DNA of 19,893 bases from NCBI GenBank assembly GCA_934249275.1, contig CAKQKT010000021.1:1-19893 (forward strand), in the 5' to 3' direction. This document shows positions 9,465 through 16,975 of this stretch, in pieces. Source of the stretch: an uncultured Sutterella sp. (GTDB taxonomy: Bacteria; Pseudomonadota; Gammaproteobacteria; Burkholderiales; Burkholderiaceae_F). The first letter of the stretch is position 1. Each line of letters opens with the position of its first letter. The notes under the pieces are model-generated. The model was not told the origin of the DNA. It worked only from the letters and a program-made list of their open reading frames with translations, and searched no databases. The position numbers and the translations under genes are program-made.

Positions 9465-9491
9465 AAATGGAATCCTCCTCAAGGAGTCGAT

Positions 9492-10481
9492 ATGCCGATT
9501 GGAAGAAAGGCGGTGGTGCTGGCGGCCGTTGCTGCTGCTGCCGCTGCGTGCGGATGCTGGGGTTTGGTTGACTGGCAGAAGGGCCGAGAAGCCAGGCCGA
9601 GCGTGGCGTGGGGAAGCGTTGATGCCCGCGAAGTGTCTCTTGCCTTTGAGGGCAGCGGCCGCATTGCAGAGCTCCTCAAGGAGGAAGGCGAGACGGTGAG
9701 GGCGGGCGACGTGATCGGCCGCCTTGACACTCGTGCGCTCGAGATCGAGCGCCGCCGGGCCGTGGCGCAGGCCGAGGGGCTCGAAGCCCAGTGGCGTCTG
9801 GCCGAGGAAGGCTCCCGCCGGGAGGAAATCCGCGCGGCGAAGGCCGATCTTGACTCTGTGGAAAGCAGCCTTGCGCTAGCGAAGAAGACCGAGGCCCGCC
9901 AGCTCAAGCTTTGGGAGGCCCGGGCCACGACGGCGCAGAATGTCGACAACGCACGCTGGAGCCGCATTGCGCTTGAAAAGCAGGCGGAAAGCGTGCGCGC
10001 CGTCTACGAGCTCAAGGCTGCGGGACTGCGTCCCGATGAGGTGCGCCAGGCCAGGGCCGCGCTTGATGCGGGCCGGGCTGCCGTTGATGCTCTGGACTAC
10101 AAGATCGAGACGGCTTCGGTCATCAGGTCTCCCGTCAACGGCGTCGTTCGCGCGCGCATGGCGGAGCCCGGCGACATGGCGTCGGCCGCCAGAACCGTCT
10201 ATCAGATCAGCATCATGGATCCCAAGTGGGTTCGCGCCTATGTGTCCGAAACGCAGCTGAAGTTTGTGAAGGAAGGTGCGGAGGCGGTCGTGACGACCGA
10301 TACGACGGAGCCTTTGAAGGCCCGTGTCGGACACATTTCGAGTGAGGCCGAGTTCACGCCGAAGACCGTTGCGACGCAGGATCTGCGCACGGTGCTTGTG
10401 TACGAAGTCAGGCTCAATGTTGAAGATCCCGGCAACAGGCTTCGCCTCGGCCAGCCCGTGACCGTGGACTTTGCGCCCTGA
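9492..10481 (+). CDS. HlyD/YbhG-family periplasmic adaptor of an ABC exporter
   Basis: This is a membrane-fusion adaptor expected to link an inner-membrane ABC exporter to the periplasm or an outer-membrane channel. One N-terminal hydrophobic segment (about residues 6-24, alanine-rich) should act as a membrane anchor. A Cys-Gly inside it resembles a lipobox only weakly. Two half-lipoyl segments (about 46-78 and 212-245) flank an Ala/Glu/Arg-rich coiled-coil hairpin (about 80-205). The segment EFTPKTVATQDLRTVLVYEVRL (split here as EFTPKTVATQ and DLRTVLVYEVRL) near 287-308 is the hallmark I recall from E. coli YbhG, as is the length (329 against about 332). ATG 9492 has AAGGAG at 9481-9486. It is the first gene of the operon, downstream of two palindromic operators. 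Confidence 0.88.
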   Translation: MPIGRKAVVLAAVAAAAAACGCWGLVDWQKGREARPSVAWGSVDAREVSLAFEGSGRIAELLKEEGETVRAGDVIGRLDTRALEIERRRAVAQAEGLEAQWRLAEEGSRREEIRAAKADLDSVESSLALAKKTEARQLKLWEARATTAQNVDNARWSRIALEKQAESVRAVYELKAAGLRPDEVRQARAALDAGRAAVDALDYKIETASVIRSPVNGVVRARMAEPGDMASAARTVYQISIMDPKWVRAYVSETQLKFVKEGAEAVVTTDTTEPLKARVGHISSEAEFTPKTVATQDLRTVLVYEVRLNVEDPGNRLRLGQPVTVDFAP

Positions 10482-10512
10482 TCGGTGCCGTTTCATGAGA
10501 AGGAATCCCGCC

Positions 10513-12360
10513 ATGACGACGTCCGTGATTGAAGCGTCGGCGCTCTGCAGGATCTTCATGCCCGAGGACGGACGCGGTCCCGTGCATGCGGTGGACGGCG
10601 CCGCGTTCGCCGTTCCTTCGCAGGCAAGGCTGGTTGCGCTCGTAGGGCCGGACGGTGCGGGCAAGACGACGCTCATGCAGATGCTCTGCGGACTCGAAGG
10701 ACCAACCTCCGGGACGCTATCCGTGCTCGGACGCACGCCGGATCCTGAGGACGAGGACTTTGTCAATGCCGTGGGCTACATGCCGCAGGCGCTCGGCCTC
10801 TACAAGGATCTTTCCGTCATGGAGAACATGAGGCTCTTCGGCGCGCTTCGGGGAACCGAACCGCCCGAAGGCATGTCGATCGAGGACTGCTATGCGCACC
10901 TCATTGCCCAGACGGGCCTCGCGGGCTTTGAGGATCGACCTGCGGGCAAGCTTTCGGGCGGCATGAAGCAGAAGCTTGCGCTTGCGGTTGCGCTTGTTCG
11001 CGCGCCCGAGCTTCTGCTGCTCGACGAGCCGACCGTTGGCGTCGATCCGCTTTCTCGGCGCGAGCTCTGGGGCGTAATTCGCAGAATGATTCAAGAGGGC
11101 GGCACGACGTGCTTTTTCTCCACGGCGTATCTCGAAGAGGCCGAGGCGTCCGACTTGGTGCTCTGCATGTCGGAAGGCAGGATCATTGGGTCGGGTTCGC
11201 CCGCCGAGCTTCTCGATCGTGCGAAGGGCAGAACCTTTGCGATTGATCTTGCCGGGATTTCGGATGCCGCCGGGCAGCAGCTTGCCCGCCGCATGATGCT
11301 CCGGGCGTCGCCCGATTCCGGCGAGTCGCCGTTCCTTGATGTTGTGCCGCGCGACGGCGGGATCAACGTGCTTCTCAACGCGGCCGTTGACCGGGAGCGT
11401 GCCGAACGCGAGGTGCGGGCCGCGCTTGACGGCAAAATGCCGTCGGGACTGTCCGTTGCGGAGCGGCCGCCCCGCATGGAGGACGCCTACGCGATTCTCA
11501 CCTTTTCGAAGGCCGGAGCCGAAGCAATCTCCGCCGGTTTTGGCGAATCGCCGGCTGCTGGTCATGAGAGCCGGATTGAGGCGGGGAACGTGCCGATCCG
11601 CGTGAAGGAGCTTTCCCGCACGTTCGGAAGCTTCACCGCTGTTGCCGACACGACGTTTGACGTGATGCGAGGGGAGATTTTCGGCCTGCTCGGTCCCAAC
11701 GGAGCGGGCAAGACCACGACCTTCCGCATGATGTGCGGCCTGCTGGCGCCCTCGGGCGGCGGGATTGAGGTGCTTGGGTGGGACCTTCGCCGCGCCAAGG
11801 CCGAGGTTCGCGCCGAGATCGGCTACGTTGCCCAGAAGTTTTCGCTCTACGACAAGCTCACCGTTGAGGAAAACCTCCGGTACTTCGGCCGAAGCTACGG
11901 CTTCTGGGGACGAAGCCTGACGCGCCGCGTCGAAGAGGTGTTGACGGAATTCGGGCTTGCCGACTATCGCGGAACGCCCGCAAAGTCACTTCCGGCAGGC
12001 GCAAGACGCGATCTGTCGATCGCCTGCGCGCTCCTGCATCATCCGAAGATTCTCTTTCTGGACGAAGCCACGTCGGGCGCCGATCTGGCGAGCCGCCGCA
12101 CCTTCTGGCGCAGCCTCGCGAAGCTGGCGGCCTCTGGCACGACGATCGTCGTGACGACCCATTTCATGGAGGAGGCCGAATATTGCGACCGCTTCCTCAT
12201 TCAGGATGCCGGACGCATTCTTGCAATCGGGTCGCCCGGCGAGGTGCGCGCCGAGGCGTCGAAGGCGTCGCCTGGAAGAACGATCCGGTCGATTGAGGAT
12301 GCTTTCATCGCAATTGTCGAGGCTTCGCGCGCCGGCAGGATGACGGAGGTCGGATCGTGA
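10513..12360 (+). CDS. YbhF-like ABC exporter ATPase with two nucleotide-binding domains
   Basis: This cytoplasmic ATPase should drive the two permeases that follow. Two NBDs are fused in 615 residues. NBD1 has Walker A GPDGAGKTT (45-53), signature LSGGMKQ (147-153) and Walker B LLLLDEP (catalytic Glu172). NBD2 has Walker A GPNGAGKTT (394-402), Walker B ILFLDEA (Glu518) and the switch histidine at 550 in TTHFMEEAE. NBD1 has tyrosine (206, STAYLEEAE) at the switch-histidine position, and the NBD2 signature is degenerate (LPAGARR, 493-499), so the two ATP sites should differ. Family resemblance is closest to E. coli YbhF. ATG 10513 follows AAGGA at 10500-10504; earlier TTG 10471 and ATG 10495 lack a good site. 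Its stop overlaps the next gene's GTG. Confidence 0.9.
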   Translation: MTTSVIEASALCRIFMPEDGRGPVHAVDGAAFAVPSQARLVALVGPDGAGKTTLMQMLCGLEGPTSGTLSVLGRTPDPEDEDFVNAVGYMPQALGLYKDLSVMENMRLFGALRGTEPPEGMSIEDCYAHLIAQTGLAGFEDRPAGKLSGGMKQKLALAVALVRAPELLLLDEPTVGVDPLSRRELWGVIRRMIQEGGTTCFFSTAYLEEAEASDLVLCMSEGRIIGSGSPAELLDRAKGRTFAIDLAGISDAAGQQLARRMMLRASPDSGESPFLDVVPRDGGINVLLNAAVDRERAEREVRAALDGKMPSGLSVAERPPRMEDAYAILTFSKAGAEAISAGFGESPAAGHESRIEAGNVPIRVKELSRTFGSFTAVADTTFDVMRGEIFGLLGPNGAGKTTTFRMMCGLLAPSGGGIEVLGWDLRRAKAEVRAEIGYVAQKFSLYDKLTVEENLRYFGRSYGFWGRSLTRRVEEVLTEFGLADYRGTPAKSLPAGARRDLSIACALLHHPKILFLDEATSGADLASRRTFWRSLAKLAASGTTIVVTTHFMEEAEYCDRFLIQDAGRILAIGSPGEVRAEASKASPGRTIRSIEDAFIAIVEASRAGRMTEVGS

Positions 12361-13571
12361 GTGCAATGAATTCCGGATTCCTGCGCTTTTCGGCTTCGCG
12401 CTGGCAGGCGCTTGTCGTCAAGGAGTGGCGCCAGATTCTGCGGGATCCGTCTGCGCTCGTGCTGGGCATTCTGCTGCCGCTCTTCATGCTGATCGTCTGC
12501 GGTTTCGGCATTTCGATGGACATGAAGGACGTGCCCGTCGCGATCGTTCTTGAGGAGCGCACGCCGGCCGCGCAGCGCATCGTCGTCGACTTCACGGCCA
12601 ATCCGTACTTCGACGTGAAGGTGTTTCGCTCGAAGGCGCCGGCCGAGAGGGCGCTTGAAGAACGCGAGGTCGAGTGCATTCTTGCGATTCCTGCGGGCTT
12701 TGCATCACGCGCTCAGACGGGCGGGACGGCGCAGCTCGGACTCACGATTTACGGCGTCGACAGCAATTCGGCGCTTCTCTTCAAGAGCTACGTCCTTGGC
12801 CAGCTCAACGCATCCGTCATGAAGATGGCCGCAAGCGGCATGATCGAGCCTGTCGTAGCTCAGCGCATCACGGCCGGGCCCGTCAAGTCGATTGCCTCGA
12901 GAAGCTGGTTCAATGAGGCGAGCATCTCAACCTGGTATCTCGTGCCAGGCATTCTTGTGATCGTCGTCGGCGCGGCCTCCACCATCATGAGCGCCATCGT
13001 GATCGCGCGCGAATGGGAGCGCGGCACCATGGCCGCCGTCTTTGCAACGCCTGCTTCGCCTCTTGAGATCTTCCTTGCCAAGTGGGTCAACTACTGGGGA
13101 ATCGCCTTCGCAGGCGCCCTGATGACGCTTGTTGTAAGCTTCACCGTCTTCGACGAGCCGCTTCGCGGAAGCTTTTCAGCATTGATTTCGATTCTTCTTG
13201 CCCTGACGGCCATGGGCACGGCGCTCGGACTCTTCATTTCCGCCAGGGTGAAGAATCAGTTCATCGCAATCGAGCTCGCGGTCGTGCTCGCCTATCTGCC
13301 GAGCCTGATGCTTTCGGGCTTTCTCTTCGACCTGAGGAGCGTTCCCGCCTGGATCGAGGTGGTCGGGCGGCTTCTCCCGCCCACCTATGCCGTCGAGGCG
13401 CTCAAGCAGTGCTTCCTCGCGGGCGACGGACCGCTGTTCTGGCAAAACGTCGGCATCCTCTGCTGCTGGACCGTGCTCTTTGCCGTTCTTGCCGTTCACG
13501 CTCTCAGAAAGCGCGAGCCGATGAAAACGAAGACGGCGGCAGATGACAGAAAGGGAGGTGCGTCATGCTGA
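12357..13571 (+). CDS. ABC-2 type permease, YbhS-like
   Basis: This is an integral membrane subunit of the exporter. A cytoplasmic N-terminus with the motif KEWRQILRDPSA is followed by a first membrane helix (about residues 34-54) and a large periplasmic loop. About five further helices follow from residue 195 on, with the conserved cytoplasmic AREWERGTM after the second helix. It closely resembles E. coli YbhS as I remember it (VKETRQIVRDPSS, AREWERGTMEA, PSIMLSGF), although at 404 residues it is longer than YbhS (about 377), partly through a charged C-terminal tail. The GTG start overlaps the upstream stop as GTGA and is served by GGAGG at 12346-12350. The end overlaps the next permease by seven bases, so the two are probably made in step as a heterodimer. 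Confidence 0.88.
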   Translation: MSAMNSGFLRFSASRWQALVVKEWRQILRDPSALVLGILLPLFMLIVCGFGISMDMKDVPVAIVLEERTPAAQRIVVDFTANPYFDVKVFRSKAPAERALEEREVECILAIPAGFASRAQTGGTAQLGLTIYGVDSNSALLFKSYVLGQLNASVMKMAASGMIEPVVAQRITAGPVKSIASRSWFNEASISTWYLVPGILVIVVGAASTIMSAIVIAREWERGTMAAVFATPASPLEIFLAKWVNYWGIAFAGALMTLVVSFTVFDEPLRGSFSALISILLALTAMGTALGLFISARVKNQFIAIELAVVLAYLPSLMLSGFLFDLRSVPAWIEVVGRLLPPTYAVEALKQCFLAGDGPLFWQNVGILCCWTVLFAVLAVHALRKREPMKTKTAADDRKGGASC

Positions 13572-14674
13572 AGGGATTTTGGCTGAGCATTTTTGCCTCT
13601 CTGAACCGAATTTTTGCCATCGTCATGAAGGAGTTCGTCGTCACGTTCGGCGACAAGGGCTCCCGCGTGGTGCTGATTGCGCCCGTCTTCCTGCAGGCCA
13701 TCCTTTTCGGCTACGGCGCAACCTTCAATCTCGAGCGGGTTCCCTGGGTGCTGCTCGATGAGTCGCATTCCTCCGCTTCGGCCGAGGTCGTGCGCGGGAT
13801 CACCGGGACGGGCATCTTCGACTTGAAGCGTTCGGCCGTCTCGCTTGCCGATTTTGAGCGAAGCGTCGATTCCGGAGAATCGCTCGTAGGCGTCTTCTTC
13901 CCGAACGATTTTGACCGCAATGGAGAGATGATGGTCGTCACCGACGCCCGAAATTCCACGACTGCGGGCATCGCGTACGGATACATCACGTCGATCGCGG
14001 CTCAGGTGAATGCGGCTCACGGCGGTGGGCTCGCCGTCGAGGTGCGGGACCGCGCCCGCTGGAATGAGAACGGAATCACCCGCTACACGATCGTGCCGGG
14101 TCTCATTCCGGTGCTCGCGCTCATTCAGGTGCTGCTCCTGGCCGGTCTTTCGGTTTCTCGCGAACGCGAGGACGGATCCTTCGACATGATGCTGATGACG
14201 CCGGCCGACAGCGTGGAGATCCTGATCGGCAAGGCCGTCGTCCCGACGCTCATTGCCTGCGTGCAGGCCTTCCTCATCTTTGCAATCGGCTTTCTCTGGT
14301 TCGAGCTTCCGTTCAAGGGCTCCTTCCTGCTTCTGGGACTCGTCATCCTCGGATTCAGCCTCTGCATGGTGGGGCTGGGCCTGGTGGTGTCGGCCATTGC
14401 GGACAACATTCAGCAGTCGATCGTTGCGATCATCTTTATCATTTTCCCGATGGTGATCCTGTCGGGACTCATGACGAGCGTGCGCGCCATGCCGCACTGG
14501 ATGCAGACCGCGACGATCCTCAATCCGCTGCGCTACAGCATTCAGGCCATTCGCGCCGTCTACTTCGAAGGCGCGGGCCTCATCGACATTCTGCCGCTCT
14601 GCTGGCCGGTCGCTCTGGTGGGACTCGGATCGATGAGCATTGCCGCATATCTCTTCCGGCACAAGATCTCGTGA
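13565..14674 (+). CDS. ABC-2 type permease, YbhR-like
   Basis: This is the second membrane subunit. It has the same topology as its neighbour: an N-terminal cytoplasmic KEFVVTFGDKGSR segment, a membrane helix near residues 34-52, a periplasmic domain, then about five helices. The conserved SREREDGSFDMMLMTP lies near residue 198 and FPMVILSGLMTSVRAMP near 295. The product is 369 residues, the same size as E. coli YbhR. ATG 13565 has GGAGG at 13554-13558 and overlaps the preceding gene. The two permeases plus the double ATPase and adaptor make a complete exporter. The substrate cannot be read from sequence; the E. coli counterpart has been linked to cephalosporin, chloramphenicol and tetracycline tolerance and to cation export. 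Confidence 0.88.
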   Translation: MLKGFWLSIFASLNRIFAIVMKEFVVTFGDKGSRVVLIAPVFLQAILFGYGATFNLERVPWVLLDESHSSASAEVVRGITGTGIFDLKRSAVSLADFERSVDSGESLVGVFFPNDFDRNGEMMVVTDARNSTTAGIAYGYITSIAAQVNAAHGGGLAVEVRDRARWNENGITRYTIVPGLIPVLALIQVLLLAGLSVSREREDGSFDMMLMTPADSVEILIGKAVVPTLIACVQAFLIFAIGFLWFELPFKGSFLLLGLVILGFSLCMVGLGLVVSAIADNIQQSIVAIIFIIFPMVILSGLMTSVRAMPHWMQTATILNPLRYSIQAIRAVYFEGAGLIDILPLCWPVALVGLGSMSIAAYLFRHKIS

Positions 14675-14715
14675 TTTCGGCCGGAAGAGACTTTGGATAT
14701 TTGGAGTTGAACAAC

Positions 14716-15351
14716 ATGGCTGTCAAGACCGAAGACAAGCGCCGCCGCATATTGAGCGCCGCCCTCGACTGCTTTGAAAAGAAGGGCTTCGCCGCCGCCA
14801 GCATGGACGACATCGCCAGGGATGCGCGCGTGGCCAAGGGAACGATCTACAACTACTTCAAGGGCAAGGACGAACTTCTTGAAGCGCTGGCCGAAAACAT
14901 TGCCGGCGTGATGCGCCGCAATCTCGAGAGCATGATGCAGCCCGAGAACGCCGGCCTTTCCCTCAAGGAAAAGCTCATGAAGATCGTCGCGCCGCTCGCC
15001 GACGGCACGCCCAGGTCCAGGCACAACGTGCGGATCTTCCGCCTCGTCTGGGCCGAGGGCCTTCGCTCGCCCAAGCTCACGCACGATCTCTATGCCAGAC
15101 TCTTTCTCCCCGTCTTCACCAGGGACGGGCTTCTTCCCCGCCTGCTTGAGAACGAGGACGTGCCCGCCTTCGTGCGCGATCGTCCGGTCGTCATCGTCGC
15201 GCCGCTCATCCAGGCAATCTTCATTCAGGTGCTCGTCGGCAACGAGCTTATCGGTAGTCCGCGCGAATATATCGAAGGATACTTCGACTTCATTCTTTCC
15301 AAAGGCACGGTCGAACGGACTGAGGCAGAGATGCCGCCGACTGCGGGCTGA
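14716..15351 (+). CDS. TetR/AcrR-family transcriptional regulator, CecR-like role
   Basis: This ligand-responsive DNA-binding repressor has 211 residues. The N-terminal TetR helix-turn-helix is canonical: RRRILSAALDCFEKKGF, then MDDIARDARVAKGTIYNYF followed by KGKDELL (about residues 9-55). The C-terminal domain is divergent, as usual for effector binding. ATG 14716 has GGAG at 14703-14706. An upstream GTG at 14671 that overlaps the ybhR-like stop has no good site. In E. coli a TetR-family protein (CecR) controls ybhGFSR from an upstream gene; here the regulator is last in the operon. The likely targets are the two TGAAC-N6-GTTCA palindromes before the first gene, giving negative autoregulation. 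The link to those sites is inferred. Confidence 0.87.
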   Translation: MAVKTEDKRRRILSAALDCFEKKGFAAASMDDIARDARVAKGTIYNYFKGKDELLEALAENIAGVMRRNLESMMQPENAGLSLKEKLMKIVAPLADGTPRSRHNVRIFRLVWAEGLRSPKLTHDLYARLFLPVFTRDGLLPRLLENEDVPAFVRDRPVVIVAPLIQAIFIQVLVGNELIGSPREYIEGYFDFILSKGTVERTEAEMPPTAG

Positions 15352-15532
15352 CGGGTGCTTCTTCGCGCAATTCCTCCAAGTGCATTTGATGTTCGTCAGC
15401 GAATTTGCGGGCGTCGTCGTTACGGTTCTTACGGCTGCTGTATGATCGCTGATTCGGGAAAACCCGAGGGTCTGATGAAGATCTTCCCCCCAAATAATGA
15501 CAAGCAAAAAAACATCCCAGGAAACGCACATC

Positions 15533-16723
15533 ATGTCCGACACCGGCGACAGGTCTCTTTTCATGCGTTGGCTTCCCGTGCTGACGCTCACGCTCTGCAC
15601 CTTTGTCTTCAACACCTCCGAATTCATTCCGATCGGTCTTCTCACCGACATTGGCCGAGACTTCGGCCGCACCGAGGCCGAGATGGGCTGGCTCGTGACG
15701 ACCTATGCCTGGGTCGTTGCTCTGATGTCGCTGCCGCTCATGCTTCTCGCGGCCAAAATGGAGTGCCGCCGCCTGATGATGTCGGTGCTTGCGCTCTTTG
15801 TGGCGAGCCATGTGCTTTCGGCCGTGGCCTCCAACTATTGGATTCTTCTCATCTCGCGTCTCGGCGTCGCTTGCGCTCACTCGATCTTCTGGTCGGTCGT
15901 GAGTCCGCTGGCCGTCGAGGTTGCTCCGAAGCACAAGACCTCCACCGCGCTCGGACTGGTCGTGGCGGGCTCTTCGATCGCCATGATTGCCGGCCTGCCG
16001 CTCGGCCGCGTGCTCGGTCTCTATCTCGGCTGGCGCATGACCTTCCTGGCAATCGGCGTCGTCGCTGCGGTTGCGCTCTTCTGTCTCTGGCGCTTCTTCC
16101 CGAGCGTGCACAGCCGCAACGCCGTGGCGCTCGACAAGGTGCCCGCATTGCTCGGCCAGCCTGCGCTTCTGGGCATCTACATTCTGACGCCGCTCATCAT
16201 GACCGGAAACTTCACGGTGTACTCCTACATCGAGCCGTTCCTCGCTCAGGTGACCGGCATGCATCCCGACGGCATCACCTGGGTGCTTGTGGCCTACGGC
16301 GCCGTCGGCATTCTCGGCAGCTGGATCTTCTCGCACTTCTTCGATCACCGTCCGATCGCCTTCATGCAGTTTGCGGTTGCCGGCATTCTTGCGAGCATGC
16401 TCCTCATGGCGCCGCTCGGCGGCAACGAGCTGACGATCGTGCTGCTGTGCATCTTCTGGGGGCTTGCCGTCACGATGTACAACCTGGTCTTCCAGTCGGC
16501 CATCATCCGCGCCGTGCCTTCGGGCACCGCCGTTGCCATGTCGGTCTACTCCGGCATCTACAACGTCGGCATCGGTTCCGGCGCCCTGGTGGGCGGCCTT
16601 GTCTGCACCCATGCCGCGATTGGCGACATCGGCTGGGCGGGCGGCGCAATCGCAGCGCTTGGCGTGCTCTTCTGCTTCCTGCGCGTCATTCCGGTCTACC
16701 GCAAGGTCTTTACCAAGGCCTGA
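15533..16723 (+). CDS. MFS efflux transporter, SotB-like
   Basis: This is a proton-driven major facilitator superfamily exporter with about 12 predicted membrane helices in 396 residues, the same length as E. coli SotB (sugar/arabinose efflux). Shared blocks I recognise include FNTSEFIPIGLL, TTYAWVVALMSLPLML, FVASHVLS, AHSIFWS, GLPLGRVLGLYLGWRMTF, YSYIEPF and SGIYNVGIGSGALVGG. ATG 15533 has AGGA at 15519-15522; ATG 15497 upstream has no ribosome site. It is 181 bases downstream of tetR on the same strand with no clear terminator between them, so read-through co-expression with the regulated exporter is possible. The actual substrate (sugar, drug or other) is unknown. Confidence 0.87.
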   Translation: MSDTGDRSLFMRWLPVLTLTLCTFVFNTSEFIPIGLLTDIGRDFGRTEAEMGWLVTTYAWVVALMSLPLMLLAAKMECRRLMMSVLALFVASHVLSAVASNYWILLISRLGVACAHSIFWSVVSPLAVEVAPKHKTSTALGLVVAGSSIAMIAGLPLGRVLGLYLGWRMTFLAIGVVAAVALFCLWRFFPSVHSRNAVALDKVPALLGQPALLGIYILTPLIMTGNFTVYSYIEPFLAQVTGMHPDGITWVLVAYGAVGILGSWIFSHFFDHRPIAFMQFAVAGILASMLLMAPLGGNELTIVLLCIFWGLAVTMYNLVFQSAIIRAVPSGTAVAMSVYSGIYNVGIGSGALVGGLVCTHAAIGDIGWAGGAIAALGVLFCFLRVIPVYRKVFTKA

Positions 16724-16745
16724 CGGATTCTGAAAACCGTCTTCG

Positions 16746-16801
16746 AACGTCCTGTCCTCATCCGGCAGGACGTTGTCGTATTCGGAAATTTTCTTTTTTT
16801 T
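16746..16801 (+). terminator. Possible terminator of the MFS gene
   Basis: AACGTCCTG (16746-16754) and CAGGACGTT (16766-16774) form a 9-bp perfect stem with an 11-base loop, 23 bases after the MFS stop. A T-rich run (about 16789-16801, with eight consecutive T at its end) starts roughly 14 bases after the stem rather than next to it. This is unusual for an intrinsic terminator and lowers confidence. Confidence 0.5.
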
Positions 16802-16809
16802 GCCGAACC

Positions 16810-16839
16810 TTTGCCTTAAGGCAAAAGTTTCGAAACTTT
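16810..16839. repeat. Two overlapping 16-bp perfect palindromes upstream of the hsp20 promoter
   Basis: TTTGCCTTAAGGCAAA (16810-16825) and AAAGTTTCGAAACTTT (16824-16839) are each perfectly self-complementary and share two bases. They end five bases before the proposed heat-shock -35 element. They are not CIRCE (TTAGCACTC-N9-GAGTGCTAA). They may be operators or alternative RNA hairpins; no function can be assigned from sequence. Confidence 0.75.
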
Positions 16840-16843
16840 CGAT

Positions 16844-16871
16844 CTTGAAACTGTCTTGGAAGCCTCCATAT
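16844..16871 (+). promoter_or_regulatory. Sigma-32 (RpoH) heat-shock promoter of hsp20
   Basis: CTTGAAA (16844-16850) is identical to the sigma-32 -35 consensus. After a 13-bp spacer, CTCCATAT (16864-16871) matches the -10 consensus CCCCATNT at seven of eight positions. Transcription would start near 16878, giving a 5' leader of roughly 98 bases. The hsp20 gene downstream is the expected kind of target. Confidence 0.85.
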
Positions 16872-16881
16872 AGGTTTTAGC

Positions 16882-16968
16882 GAGAGGAGCGGGGCGTTCG
16901 AAAGAGCGTCCGGCAGTTCTCTCACAGATGTTTTTTACCGCCATGGTCGACGGCAGATGATAAAAGGA
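16882..16968 (+). promoter_or_regulatory. Structured hsp20 leader, putative RNA thermometer
   Basis: By hand folding, hairpin I pairs GAGAGGA (16882-16888) with TTCTCTC (16917-16923). Above an internal loop, GGGCGTTC (16892-16899) pairs with GAGCGTCC (16904-16911) and is capped by a GAAA tetraloop. Hairpin II is weak: TTTTTTA (16931-16937) pairs with TAAAAGG (16961-16967) through five A-U and two G-U pairs, above which CCG can pair with CGG (16938-16940 with 16951-16953). Hairpin II would bury the AGG of the ribosome site (AGGA 16965-16968). A stable upstream hairpin followed by a U-rich helix masking the Shine-Dalgarno is the general plan of ROSE and fourU thermometers, which are common before hsp20 genes. 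No thermodynamic calculation was possible. Confidence 0.55.
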
Positions 16969-16975
16969 AAAGAAA

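Noticed and set aside
9475..9486. CTCC-TCAA-GGAG mini-hairpin covering the ribosome site of the adaptor gene
   Set aside because: A four-pair stem with a four-base loop is too weak to argue for translational control without covariation.
9457..9699. Open frame starting within operator O2 and overlapping the start of the adaptor gene
   Set aside because: It has no ribosome site and runs in another frame of the adaptor gene, which has a clear AAGGAG.
15420..15446. TATGAT at 15441-15446 as a -10 box for the MFS gene
   Set aside because: No credible -35 element at 16-18 bp; such hexamers are frequent by chance.
15452..15467. TCGGG-AAAA-CCCGA hairpin between tetR and the MFS gene as a terminator
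   Set aside because: Short stem and no T-run after it.
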